Assembly: GCA_021204865.1 (NCBI GenBank)
Contig: JAJPYQ010000027.1
Location: forward strand, 8,048-53,424
Direction of reading: 5' to 3'
From: Prevotellaceae bacterium
Lineage (GTDB): Bacteria > Bacteroidota > Bacteroidia > Bacteroidales > Bacteroidaceae
DNA: 45,377 nucleotides
Below the pieces are notes generated by a model. That model was not told the DNA's origin. It was given only the letters and a program-made list of their open reading frames with translations, and made no database searches. Numbering within the stretch: the first letter of the stretch is position 1; each line of letters opens with the position of its first letter. Shown here piece after piece: positions 21,308-31,510 of this stretch. A program made the position numbers and the translations under genes.

Positions 21308-24142
21308 ATGAAAAACAGTATGCTGAAGCGAAGGATTGCCCGCCTGTCGGGGTTCTCGTGTGCATTGCTGGCTATGGGGCTGACGCTCGCGGCATGTCAG
21401 GACGACCTGCTGGTGGGGCAGCCCTCGTGGCTTGGCGAGAGCATCTATGACGAACTCGAGCAACGCGGCAATTTCACCGAGACGTTGAAGCTGATCAACG
21501 CCCAGGACGAGGACTATGCCAGCGTCTTGCAGAAGACGGGCAGCAAGACCCTCTTCGTGGCGGACGATGACGCATGGCAGGAGTTCTACAAGAACAACAC
21601 CTGGGGCATCACCAGCCTCGACGACATGACCGAAGCCCAGAAGAAGCTTCTCTTCAAGGGCAACATGATCAACAGCGCATACTTGGTAGAGCTGCTCGGC
21701 AACATACCGAGCGAGAGCTCCACCAGCGACCCCATCGAGGGCAGCTGTATGCGCCGCGCGAACTCCATCGACATCATGGACAGCGTGCCTCTTGTCTACG
21801 CCAAGGACTACCCTGAGATCAACCCCGCCCGCGTGGACAACACCACAGGGGCGCAGATCGACCACTGGAGCCGCCTGAGGGGAAAGGAGTCGGCTCTCAT
21901 CCTGCAGGACGACGGTGTGGCGAGCATGATACACTTCATGCCGAAGTTTATGCAGAGCAACAACATCTCGAGCGAGGACGTTGAGTTCATGACTAACGGT
22001 GACATCACATCCAACTCGGACGCTTTCATCAACGGGAAGGTAATCACGGAGAAGGACATCACCTGCCAGAACGGATACATCCAGGTGCTGGACGGTGTGG
22101 CTGTGCCTCTTGACAACATGGCGAACGTCATCTCCCAAGACCCCGACCTCTCCATCTATTCCCGCCTGCTCGACCGCTTCAGCTACCCGACCTACGACGC
22201 CACTCAGACCACTGAGTACCAGCGCCAGTATGGGGGCGAGGACAGCGTGTTCGTGAAGCGTTACTTCAACAGCCACGGCAGCCACTCGTTCACGGCATAC
22301 GATGACGGCACGGTCATCTCCAACCAGCTGCCCTACGACCCGGGATGGAACCTCTACACTCTCTACAGTGCGAGTGGTACTACCTATCAATATGATGCGG
22401 CAGCGATGCTCGTGCCCACCGACGACGCCATGATAGACTATCTGCACGGCGACGGCAGCGACCTGGCAGAGCGCTATGGCGGTGACGACGCATGGGAGAA
22501 CGCGCCAGACGAGGTTGTCCTGCCCCTGTTGCAGAACACTATGCTGACGAGCCTGAAGTCGGCAATACCAAGCCAGTTCGCCAGCATCAACAACACGGCC
22601 GCAGAGCCTATGGGAGTGGAGAAGGCTGACATCGACTCAGTGCTGTGGGCCTGCAATGGCGTGATTTATAAGACCAATAAGGTGTATGTGGCACCAGAGT
22701 ACGTCAGCGTGTTCTACCCCTGCGTTATCCGTGCCAACGACGACCTCTACCTTACTTACACTGTCATAAGTAACGATAACAAAGTGACTGGCGGTGAAGG
22801 CTTCTACGCTTACCTTAATAATATGGGCAGCAAGTACAGCTTCATCATCCCCACCGACAACGCATTGCAGAACTACTACGACCCCGTCTCCTACAACAGG
22901 ACGGACACCAAGGGCTCGAGCACAGCCGTGGCTTACCAGTTCTACATCAACGACGAGGGCTACATAGCAGCCTCAGCGCCGCTGGTTGACTGGACTAACC
23001 TCGACCAATACGGACGTGGCGAGATAACCTCAAGCCTCTATGCGACTACCCCGTCCACCAGCACAACCAGTTCGGGCGACGTGTTCAACCATTTCAAGGA
23101 TATCCTGAACAGCTCCTTGGCTATTGGCGTGTTCACCCCCGGGCAGAGGTTCTACTCCAACAAGGACGGCGGCCCAGTTGTCGTGCAGTGGAACGGAAGC
23201 ACGGTGACAGGCGTGGCAGGCAGCTTCCAGTATGAGCGTGGCTACTACATCCCCGTGGAGGAGACATTCGACAAGAGCGAGGAAGGTAACGGTTCCAGCT
23301 ATATCGTGGACGAGGAGCCCATCATGAGCACCTTCACCAGCCCTTACGCCGCACTTAACGACAGTACCAAAGCAGACGAGTTCGGCACATTCGCCGAGCT
23401 TCTCGACGGTATGAGCATCATAGCTACCACCGACGGCTCGCATGCCACGATGGACCGCTGCATAACCAGCCTCAACAACTACAACTACACCATCTACGTG
23501 CCGACCAACGCAACCGTGCAGGCTCTGATAGACTCTCACCAGCTGCCGACGTGGGACGACGTTGACAACCTGCAGAACGCCATCGACAACCACTCGGACG
23601 CTATCGCATGGTCGGACGCTGACACGGCACAGTGGAACAAGGACGAGGCGACTCTCCAGCAGTACATCACGGATATGACCTACGTCATCAACAACTTCGT
23701 GAACTACCACATCCAGGATAACTCGGTTTACATCGACGGTGAGGAGTACAGCAACTCAGTGTTCGAGACCGCCTGCCTCGACACCGCCACCACACGTTTC
23801 GTGAAGCTCTATGTTGACTACTCCCTGGGTGGCGACATGAAGGTGACTGACAACTGCGGTAACGTGCGCACAGTCTACGCAAGCAAAGAGAACCAGGGCC
23901 TGGCAAACATACTGACCCGCCAGTACTACTTCGACGGTTCGAGCTTGTCTGGCACCTCCTGCGCCGAGATATACTCCTCGTCCTACGCTGTCATCCACCA
24001 GATCGACCAGCCGCTGTTCCCAAGCGCTGACTGGGCATTCAGTCCTGACCACTACACGGACGCATACCGAATAATAGATTACTGGGCTGCTTTGCAGGCT
24101 TCTTATCAATCTGATACTTCTGTTAAACATAAGGGCAAATGA
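21308..24142 (+). CDS. Fasciclin (FAS1)-domain surface lipoprotein A
   Basis: A 944-residue lipoprotein with a lipobox ending at Cys30 (LTLAACQDDL). The acidic residues after the cysteine fit the surface-export signal of Bacteroidetes. Several FAS1-like units are suggested by the recurring pattern of a hydrophobic strand, P or A, then T/D-x-A: KTLFVADDDAWQEF (about 80), YSFIIPTDNALQNY (about 515) and YTIYVPTNATVQAL (about 730). FAS1 domains mediate adhesion or binding. It is the first gene of the 17.5 kb operon, and its stop overlaps the first SusC start by 4 nt, so a role as an accessory binding protein of that transporter is likely. The ligand is unknown. Confidence 0.83.
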   Translation: MKNSMLKRRIARLSGFSCALLAMGLTLAACQDDLLVGQPSWLGESIYDELEQRGNFTETLKLINAQDEDYASVLQKTGSKTLFVADDDAWQEFYKNNTWGITSLDDMTEAQKKLLFKGNMINSAYLVELLGNIPSESSTSDPIEGSCMRRANSIDIMDSVPLVYAKDYPEINPARVDNTTGAQIDHWSRLRGKESALILQDDGVASMIHFMPKFMQSNNISSEDVEFMTNGDITSNSDAFINGKVITEKDITCQNGYIQVLDGVAVPLDNMANVISQDPDLSIYSRLLDRFSYPTYDATQTTEYQRQYGGEDSVFVKRYFNSHGSHSFTAYDDGTVISNQLPYDPGWNLYTLYSASGTTYQYDAAAMLVPTDDAMIDYLHGDGSDLAERYGGDDAWENAPDEVVLPLLQNTMLTSLKSAIPSQFASINNTAAEPMGVEKADIDSVLWACNGVIYKTNKVYVAPEYVSVFYPCVIRANDDLYLTYTVISNDNKVTGGEGFYAYLNNMGSKYSFIIPTDNALQNYYDPVSYNRTDTKGSSTAVAYQFYINDEGYIAASAPLVDWTNLDQYGRGEITSSLYATTPSTSTTSSGDVFNHFKDILNSSLAIGVFTPGQRFYSNKDGGPVVVQWNGSTVTGVAGSFQYERGYYIPVEETFDKSEEGNGSSYIVDEEPIMSTFTSPYAALNDSTKADEFGTFAELLDGMSIIATTDGSHATMDRCITSLNNYNYTIYVPTNATVQALIDSHQLPTWDDVDNLQNAIDNHSDAIAWSDADTAQWNKDEATLQQYITDMTYVINNFVNYHIQDNSVYIDGEEYSNSVFETACLDTATTRFVKLYVDYSLGGDMKVTDNCGNVRTVYASKENQGLANILTRQYYFDGSSLSGTSCAEIYSSSYAVIHQIDQPLFPSADWAFSPDHYTDAYRIIDYWAALQASYQSDTSVKHKGK

Positions 24143-27100
24143 AAACACTAAGATATACCTTATTTATTATGTTTGCGCTCTTGGCTAATGCGGTCAGCGC
24201 GCAAATCACACGCGTCAGCGGTACTATCTCCGATGAGTTCGGCGAGCTGCCAGGCGTGCAGGTGAAAGAGGTGGACTCCAGTAACCGTACAGTCAACGCC
24301 GCCGTGACGGATGGCAACGGTAACTTCACCATGAACCTGAAAGACTCCAAGCGCAACAAGCTCGTCATCACTTGCGTGGGAATGAAGACAGAGACCATCT
24401 CCCCAATCACCAAGCAGGTGTACAAGATCACTATGTCAGCAGACGTGAAGGAGATGAAGGAGGTGAACGTCACAGCCAAGAAGGTGACCAAGACCAGCGG
24501 TCTGGCAATTCCCGAGCGTGAGGTCAGCTTCTCATCGCAGGGCATCGACGCGAAGGAGTTCGAGGGACTGGGTATCACATCAGTGGACGAAGCCCTTCAG
24601 GGACGTATCGCAGGTCTGGACATTGTGGCGAACTCTGGTAACCTCGGTTCTGGCTCGCAGATGCGCTTGCGTGGTGCTTCCACTGTGTCTACCCTTACCA
24701 CCAACGAGCCTCTTATAGTTGTGAATGGTGACATCGCAACTGATGTCGACCAGACGGACTTCGATGTCGCGACGGCTACCGAGGAGAAATTCGCAGAGTT
24801 GCTGAAGGTGAACACCGAGGATATACAGAGCATCCGCGTGCTGAAGGATGCGTCTGCGACGGCAATCTGGGGTACACGAGGTGCGAATGGTGTCATCGAG
24901 ATCACCACAAAGCGTGGTTCTCGTGGTCCGGCGAGGGTTTCCTATTCTGGCAAACTTACTGCCACCTATCAGCCCTCAGGCATCAAGCTTCTCAATGGCG
25001 ACCAGTACACAATGATGTTGAAGGAAGCTTACTTTAATCCTCGCCTGAGTGACGATGACGGCAATATTCCAGAGTTGAACTACGACTATTCTGGCTTCTC
25101 GGAGGCTTATATGTACGACAACAACACCGACTGGGTCGACCTTGTCACCCAAACAGGTCTGCGCCAGAACCACTACATCAGCGTCACTGGCGGTGACGAG
25201 AAGACACTCTTCCGCGTGAGCGGCGGTTACGACCACGAGACAGGTACTATCATCAAGCAGGTGATGGACCGTTTCTCCACCCGCATGGCGTTGGACTACT
25301 ACGTGAACGACAGGATAAAGATCGTTTCCGACTTCTCCCTGACCTACACCGACAACGACCGCAACTACGACGATCTGCTCGCAAACGCATACACGAAGAT
25401 GCCTAACCTCTCCCCATACTACGAGTATGAGAACGGTGTGCAGAGCGATGACTACTACTATATGCTGCAAAGTGCGGCTGGCGGGACAACAAAGCTGGAC
25501 GACCAGGTGGCAATGCCTAATGTTGTGGCGAGCGCAAGACTTGCGAAGTACAGCCAGCGCACTTACAACCTCGCCCCGAAGCTTGAGTTGGAGTACAAAC
25601 TCCTCGGCTTGGACGACACACAGCACCAGTTGACTTACAACGGCGTGGTTTACATCAACGTCAGCAACGAGTATGACGACAAGGACTACCCACGTGAGCT
25701 GAGCACCGCAAACTACCTCGACACTCACACCTCTTACAGCTACAGTGCCAAGAGCCTCTCTTTCACGACCCGTCACTCTCTGAACTACATACCGAAGTTC
25801 AAGAACGAGGACAACTTTATGACCCTTCTGGGACGTTTCGAGCTGACCAGCGGCAGCAACAGCAGCCAAAGCACGACTGCCTATCGTCTGCCTTCTGGTG
25901 TCTCCAGCCCCTCTGCAGGCGGCTTGATAAGCGGTATGTCCTCAGGCTACGGGCAGTGGCGCAGTATGATGTACCTCTTCAGTGGTCACTACTCGTGGAA
26001 GAGCAAGTACTCCATCGACGGCACACTGCGTATGGACGGCACCACAAAGTTCGGTCCCGACAAGCGTTGGGTGGCTTCTCCAGCCGTTTCCGCACGTTGG
26101 AATATTGTAGACGAGAACTTTATGGAGAAGGCAAGGGATAAGGCTAAGCTGTCGATGCTCTCCATCCGTCCGGGTTGGGGTCGTGTGGGTAACCAGCCTA
26201 CCGATGACTACCTGTATATGAATAAGTACACGACAGGCTCCACTTACAACAATACCATCTCGATGAACGCGAGCGGACTGAAGCTGACAAATCTCGGCCC
26301 GGAGTATGTTACCTCATATAACCTCGGTTTCGACATCGGCTTCCTCGACGACCGCCTCACAATGACCCTCGACCTCTACTCACGTATCACCACCAATATG
26401 CTTATGGCAGACGCTGGCATACCAAGCAGCACGGGTTACTCCTCTCTCGCTGTGAAGAACGTGGGCAACATGAAGAACAACGGTTGGGAGTTCAACATCA
26501 ACGGTAACCGCATCGTGAAGAAAGGCAAGTTCTCGCTCGACTTCTACGTGAACTTCGCCAACAACCGCAACGTCATCACGAAGATGGACGCCAACATCCT
26601 TGAGGGCTTGAACACCGACTTCGCCCGCGAGAATGCCACAGCCCTGCAGCGTGTGCAGATAGACAACCCGTTCGGAAGTATCTATGGTTTCCGTTACAAC
26701 GGTGTTTACCAGTACAACTACAGCACAGCAAAGCAACTGGCCAAGACGGACGAGGGCAAGGTGACCCTCCAGAACAACATAGACAACGGCATAACCTATC
26801 CTATCGCCCTCAACTCAAGCGGGCAGGTGATCTACAACGAGAACGGAGAGCCCATCCAGATGGTCTTCTGCTATGAGGATGGCGACTACCTGGGCAAGTT
26901 CGACGGCGGTGACGCAATCTATGAGGATGTGAATAACGATGGTCAGATAAACGAGCTTGATATTGTATACCTCGGCAACTCACTGCCAAAGCTGACTGGT
27001 GGTTTCGGCTTCACGCTGAACTACGGACACTGGCGTTTGAGCACCCAGTTCAACTATCGTCTCGACTATGACATCTACAATCTGGCACGCCTCAATATGG

Positions 27101-27483
27101 AGAGCATGAACAGCAACAACAACCAGAGCCAGGCAGTCAACTACCGCTGGCGTAAAGAGGGTGACGTGACCACCATTCCGCGCGCCTTGAGCAGCTACTA
27201 TGCCACGAACTACAACACTCTGGTGAGCGACCGCTTCATTGAGGACGGCTCCTTCCTGCGCCTCAACTACTTGCAGCTGAGCTACGCCTTCGACAGCAAG
27301 CTGATAAAGAAGTGGCACATGAACACCCTGAAGCTCTACGTGAGCGCGAACAACCTGTTCTGCCTGACGAAGTACACGGGCGTTGACCCTGAGATAAGCT
27401 ACGGCAGCTACGGCATCTCCACAGACAGCTCGCAGACCCCGCGCAGCCGCTCGTGGACATTCGGCTTGAACATTGAATTCTAA
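24139..27483 (+). CDS. SusC-like TonB-dependent outer-membrane transporter 1
   Basis: A 1114-residue outer-membrane beta-barrel importer. A signal peptide (about 1-22, ending VSAQ) precedes a carboxypeptidase-like N-terminal extension (GTISDEFGELPGVQVKEV, about 28-110), the plug domain (VDEALQGRIAGLDIV, MRLRGASTV, PLIVVNGD, IRVLKDASATAIWGTRGANG) and a long barrel ending in WTFGLNIEF with the terminal Phe of outer-membrane proteins. Energy comes from TonB-ExbBD, encoded elsewhere. It pairs with the SusD at 27503 (19 nt gap) and is coupled to the FAS1 gene in front. Confidence 0.95.
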   Translation: MKTLRYTLFIMFALLANAVSAQITRVSGTISDEFGELPGVQVKEVDSSNRTVNAAVTDGNGNFTMNLKDSKRNKLVITCVGMKTETISPITKQVYKITMSADVKEMKEVNVTAKKVTKTSGLAIPEREVSFSSQGIDAKEFEGLGITSVDEALQGRIAGLDIVANSGNLGSGSQMRLRGASTVSTLTTNEPLIVVNGDIATDVDQTDFDVATATEEKFAELLKVNTEDIQSIRVLKDASATAIWGTRGANGVIEITTKRGSRGPARVSYSGKLTATYQPSGIKLLNGDQYTMMLKEAYFNPRLSDDDGNIPELNYDYSGFSEAYMYDNNTDWVDLVTQTGLRQNHYISVTGGDEKTLFRVSGGYDHETGTIIKQVMDRFSTRMALDYYVNDRIKIVSDFSLTYTDNDRNYDDLLANAYTKMPNLSPYYEYENGVQSDDYYYMLQSAAGGTTKLDDQVAMPNVVASARLAKYSQRTYNLAPKLELEYKLLGLDDTQHQLTYNGVVYINVSNEYDDKDYPRELSTANYLDTHTSYSYSAKSLSFTTRHSLNYIPKFKNEDNFMTLLGRFELTSGSNSSQSTTAYRLPSGVSSPSAGGLISGMSSGYGQWRSMMYLFSGHYSWKSKYSIDGTLRMDGTTKFGPDKRWVASPAVSARWNIVDENFMEKARDKAKLSMLSIRPGWGRVGNQPTDDYLYMNKYTTGSTYNNTISMNASGLKLTNLGPEYVTSYNLGFDIGFLDDRLTMTLDLYSRITTNMLMADAGIPSSTGYSSLAVKNVGNMKNNGWEFNINGNRIVKKGKFSLDFYVNFANNRNVITKMDANILEGLNTDFARENATALQRVQIDNPFGSIYGFRYNGVYQYNYSTAKQLAKTDEGKVTLQNNIDNGITYPIALNSSGQVIYNENGEPIQMVFCYEDGDYLGKFDGGDAIYEDVNNDGQINELDIVYLGNSLPKLTGGFGFTLNYGHWRLSTQFNYRLDYDIYNLARLNMESMNSNNNQSQAVNYRWRKEGDVTTIPRALSSYYATNYNTLVSDRFIEDGSFLRLNYLQLSYAFDSKLIKKWHMNTLKLYVSANNLFCLTKYTGVDPEISYGSYGISTDSSQTPRSRSWTFGLNIEF

Positions 27484-27502
27484 TGATAAGGAGATTTCGG
27501 AT

Positions 27503-29332
27503 ATGAAAAAATATTTCAGCAAAGCAATATCATTGGTTCTCCTGGGGCTCGTCTGTCTCGGCTACACCAGCTGCGGCGACTTCCTCGAAATCGAGCCTAA
27601 GACCTTCGTCTCTGAGGACAACTTCTGGAACGAGAAAACGGATATTGACCAGATGGTTGCCGGAACCTACGTCAAGATGCAGTCTGACGCATTCATCCAG
27701 CGTTGCATCATGTGGGGCGAGACCAGAAGCGACAACATCGGAGAGGGACTGAACGCCTCCGACCAGACAAGCATCTACCGCACCCTGAAGGAGAATCTCC
27801 TTTCCACCAACAGCTACACCACGTGGGTTGACTTCTACTCAGTCATCAACCAGTGCAACACCATCATCGAGATGGCGCCTGTGGTAAGTGAGAAAGACCC
27901 TGTCTACACCGAGTCCGACGTGCTCGCCACCCAGGCAGAGATGAAGGCATTGAGGGCTATATGCTACTTCTACCTTGTGAGGGCGTTCAAGGATGTCCCG
28001 TACTACACGAACGCCATACAGAGCGAGGACGAGGTTGAGCCGATAGCTCCCTCCGACGGAGACAGCATAGTGAAGTGCCTGATCGTCGACCTTGAGGAAT
28101 GCGCTTCCAACGCCCTTAAGGCTTATCCGAAGGATTCTGGCAACAACTACAACAGCTCGAAGAACCGTATCACGCAAAACGCCATCTACTCCATACTCAC
28201 CGACCTCTGCCTTTGGGACGGACAGTATCAGAAAGCTGTGGACTATGCGCAGAAGGTGATCGACGCCAAGTACGACGAGTATGAGGAGGACTATGGCAGC
28301 AGTGCCGGCGTGGCTGGCTCAAGCGGCTCCATCGCTTTGTTCCAGAGCAGTGCTGATAGCTACAACCCGACTGCTTTCCCCTTGTATCCCTGCTATAGCG
28401 GTGACACTTACGGGAACGACTTCAACCAGACGTTTGGAGGAGACCAGAACGGTTTTGAAAGCATCTTCGAGCTCTCCTTCCTCTACGACGGAACAAGTTC
28501 TGTATATCTGCAGAACACTGCTTGCGCCACACTCTACGGAAACAACTACCAGTCGGGCGGCAACAATGGTCAGGGTTACTTGGCTTGCGACGACCAAATG
28601 GTGCAGGAGCTGTACAACAGCACTTCGGGCTCCACATTCGACCACCAGTATGACGTAAGGTTCTACGAGAGCATCTATCCCACCACCGACGAGTACTCGG
28701 AGGGTTATCCCGCAAAGTATGTCTATCAGGACATATCCATAGAGCGTCAAAGCGGAGCCAACCTACCCTTCAAGGCAACTTACAATGCAGGCATCTACGC
28801 TAACCGCAACTTCATCTTCTACAGGCTCACGGACGTGATGCTGATGCAGGCTCAGGCTTTGATAGAACTTGGCACAGACGACAGCCAATACGACGACAAC
28901 GGCATACTCATCAGCTCAAGCCTGAGCGACGAGTTGAGGCGCGCCTTCTACATCATCTATGCTGTCAACCGTCGAAGCATCATGGTGACCAACACCACCA
29001 ACACCACATCATACGACCTCTCCCTGACCAACTACAACAACAAATCACTTCTGGAGGATCTGGTCATGAAGGAGCGCAAGCGTGAGCTGATGTTTGAGTG
29101 CAAACGCTGGTTCGACCTCCTGCGCATCTGCCACCGTGACGGCACCACCGACATGGTTCGCAGCAACGTGAGCGCCAAAAGCTCTTCGGGCGGCTCAGCC
29201 ACCTTGTTCACTAACTATGAGTCTCTGTTCTGGCCATACAACAAGGACGAGGTGAAGAACAACTCCCTGCTCAGCCAGAAGCCATACTATGGCGATGACG
29301 ACGACGAAAGCAGTTTCTCAAGCACAAAATGA
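27503..29332 (+). CDS. SusD/RagB-like surface lipoprotein 1
   Basis: A 609-residue lipoprotein with the lipobox at Cys24 (YTSCGDFLEIEP). The N-terminal SusD segment is followed by TPR-like helices (AEMKALRAICYFYLVRAFKDVPYYT) and the C-terminal RagB/SusD signature KERKRELMFECKRWFDLLRI. It caps the SusC barrel and captures ligand. I chose the ATG at 27503, preceded by AAGGAG, over the upstream in-frame ATG at 27473 inside the susC 3' end. The ligand is unknown. Confidence 0.95.
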   Translation: MKKYFSKAISLVLLGLVCLGYTSCGDFLEIEPKTFVSEDNFWNEKTDIDQMVAGTYVKMQSDAFIQRCIMWGETRSDNIGEGLNASDQTSIYRTLKENLLSTNSYTTWVDFYSVINQCNTIIEMAPVVSEKDPVYTESDVLATQAEMKALRAICYFYLVRAFKDVPYYTNAIQSEDEVEPIAPSDGDSIVKCLIVDLEECASNALKAYPKDSGNNYNSSKNRITQNAIYSILTDLCLWDGQYQKAVDYAQKVIDAKYDEYEEDYGSSAGVAGSSGSIALFQSSADSYNPTAFPLYPCYSGDTYGNDFNQTFGGDQNGFESIFELSFLYDGTSSVYLQNTACATLYGNNYQSGGNNGQGYLACDDQMVQELYNSTSGSTFDHQYDVRFYESIYPTTDEYSEGYPAKYVYQDISIERQSGANLPFKATYNAGIYANRNFIFYRLTDVMLMQAQALIELGTDDSQYDDNGILISSSLSDELRRAFYIIYAVNRRSIMVTNTTNTTSYDLSLTNYNNKSLLEDLVMKERKRELMFECKRWFDLLRICHRDGTTDMVRSNVSAKSSSGGSATLFTNYESLFWPYNKDEVKNNSLLSQKPYYGDDDDESSFSSTK

Positions 29333-29352
29333 TAAAATACGGACTATAAGTT

Positions 29353-31485
29353 ATGAAATCAAAGAATAGATATTTTCTGTATCTCGCCGTTGTGCTGAGT
29401 TGTCTGTCAGGGATCTGCGCCATCTCTTGCAGTGACGATATCCCTGCTGACAAGTACTACACATTCACTGGCGAAATGTTGAGCGACTATCTGAAGGAGC
29501 GCCCGCAGTTCACGGAGTTCGTCAAGATAATAAACCGCTCACAATATAGCGTGCGTGGCGTGAACCTGATGGATCTGATCTCCACCTACGGACAGTTCAC
29601 CTGCTTCGCCCCCGACAACGATGCCGTTAAGAGCTACCTTAAGGAAAACGGATACTCAAGTGTTGAGGACATACCTTACGACATCTGCGACACCATTGCC
29701 CGCACCCATCTGGTAAACGGCAGGGCTTTCGGAACAGAGGATCTCATAGGTCTTACCTCTTTGAGCAGCGTGAACATGAACGACCGTTATATCCAGCTTC
29801 AGGAGGCTTACGCTTACGTGGAGAACGGTGACACCATCTACACCGCCGACTCGCTGGAGATGGTGGGGAAGGACGACATCCACACCACCTATCGTCTCAA
29901 CAGGAGCGGCTTCATGTACTTCGACCAGTGCAACGACTCAGTGGAGAACGGTATGGTGCATACGGTCAACGCCGTGATAGCCTCCTCCAATCAGTCTGTA
30001 TCCGACCTTATCGACGAGAACCCTCTGATTTCTCTCTTCAGTCAGGCTATGCAGATCACAGGCATCGCAGAGTATATACAAGGGCATATTAAGGACTCCA
30101 GCTGGGACCCCGATCTCTACGAGGACAAGAGCGTCTACTCTGGTGCGCAGTGGGACTACTGCCACATCCCCGAGTCGAAGAACTTCGGCTTCACAGTCTT
30201 TGCCTGCCCCGACTCAGTGCTCTGGGAGAAATACCGGATCAAAGACTTGCAGTCGTTTTACGACTACGCAAGGAGCATATATGGCGGTGACGAATTGGAT
30301 GTTAACGACGAGGCTAACGCTGAGGCGCTGCAAGACTGGCGCTCTCCTCTAAGGCGTCTTATCGGCTACAACATCCTCAAGCAGTCCGGCTCCTACGACA
30401 ACCTCACTTCCATCACGACCATCGAGACAACTTCCATCAACCCGACGGAGTGGTACGCCACTTTGGACTCTCTGACTACCATCAAGATTGAGCGTCTGAC
30501 TGTCACGAAGTATATAGCCAACGGAGAGACACGTAACGAGCTTTATCTGAATCGTGGAGACAAGAGCCGCGGCTGCGAGACTGCCGGCATACACGTGTCG
30601 AGCGAAGTGGGTGGCGAATATGAGAACAACGGAGCAAACGGCTGGTACTTCATCACCGACGGTCTTGCCGATTATGGAGAGACGACGAAGCAGGACATCT
30701 TCAATACCCGAATGAGGATGGATCTCTACTATATGTTCCCGGAGCTGATGTCGAACAACGTACGTGACGGCAGGACAGCCAATTACATCGCCCAGTCGAA
30801 CAACCCCGACAAGAACGTTGCTTCCCCCAACTACTGGTTCCCCAACGGCTACCTCGACAACGTGAAGGTGAACGACGATGGCATCTTCCTCTTCCAGAGC
30901 CAGCACAACACGTATTGGAGCTATGAGGGAGACGAGTTCAACCTTGCATCGGACGTGAACTCCTACGATATCACGTTCAACCTGCCGAGTGTTCCTTCTG
31001 GCACTTACCAGATACGTCTCGGTTTCGCCCCGATGTCCACCCGTGGAATATGTCAGTTCTATCTCGACGGGGAGCCCCAGGGCATACCTTTCGATATGCG
31101 TGACACCAACTTCACCGACCGCACGGGCTGGTTCGCCCTTTCGACAGCTGTTTCATCTGGCTCTTACACCAGCGACGAGGTGGAGTCCATGAAGAAGAAC
31201 ATGCATAACCTTGGCTGGTATCACGGGCCGATGGGTGTGTCTATCTACCAAGCTGAGGGCATTCAGGATGGCACCAATGCTTCCCGCACGAAGTTCTGCG
31301 ACATAGAGCACACCATGCGATACGTGCTTTGCACAGCCAACCTCGACGAGAACGTGCAGCACACCGTGCGCATCAAGAGCATCTGGGCTGTGGGCACTGC
31401 ACTTGTGATGATTGACTATCTGGAGCTTGTGCCGAAGAGCGTGTATGGTGTTGAGGGTGAAGGCAAGGCAGAGGATGATTATTAA
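29353..31485 (+). CDS. FAS1-domain surface lipoprotein B
   Basis: A 710-residue lipoprotein with the lipobox at Cys26 (CAISCSDDIP). Two FAS1-like units are visible from FTCFAPDNDAVKSYL (about residue 80) and FGFTVFACPDSVLW (about 280). The C-terminal part (from about 500, ending before a Glu/Lys-rich tail) is beta-rich and looks like a carbohydrate-binding-type sandwich (ITFNLPSVPSGTYQIRLGF), which I cannot name. It follows SusD 1 by 20 nt in the operon. It may be one of several binding modules on the same outer-membrane complex. Confidence 0.8.
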   Translation: MKSKNRYFLYLAVVLSCLSGICAISCSDDIPADKYYTFTGEMLSDYLKERPQFTEFVKIINRSQYSVRGVNLMDLISTYGQFTCFAPDNDAVKSYLKENGYSSVEDIPYDICDTIARTHLVNGRAFGTEDLIGLTSLSSVNMNDRYIQLQEAYAYVENGDTIYTADSLEMVGKDDIHTTYRLNRSGFMYFDQCNDSVENGMVHTVNAVIASSNQSVSDLIDENPLISLFSQAMQITGIAEYIQGHIKDSSWDPDLYEDKSVYSGAQWDYCHIPESKNFGFTVFACPDSVLWEKYRIKDLQSFYDYARSIYGGDELDVNDEANAEALQDWRSPLRRLIGYNILKQSGSYDNLTSITTIETTSINPTEWYATLDSLTTIKIERLTVTKYIANGETRNELYLNRGDKSRGCETAGIHVSSEVGGEYENNGANGWYFITDGLADYGETTKQDIFNTRMRMDLYYMFPELMSNNVRDGRTANYIAQSNNPDKNVASPNYWFPNGYLDNVKVNDDGIFLFQSQHNTYWSYEGDEFNLASDVNSYDITFNLPSVPSGTYQIRLGFAPMSTRGICQFYLDGEPQGIPFDMRDTNFTDRTGWFALSTAVSSGSYTSDEVESMKKNMHNLGWYHGPMGVSIYQAEGIQDGTNASRTKFCDIEHTMRYVLCTANLDENVQHTVRIKSIWAVGTALVMIDYLELVPKSVYGVEGEGKAEDDY

Positions 31486-31510
31486 TCGGTAACTTATTCA
31501 TTAACGAAAC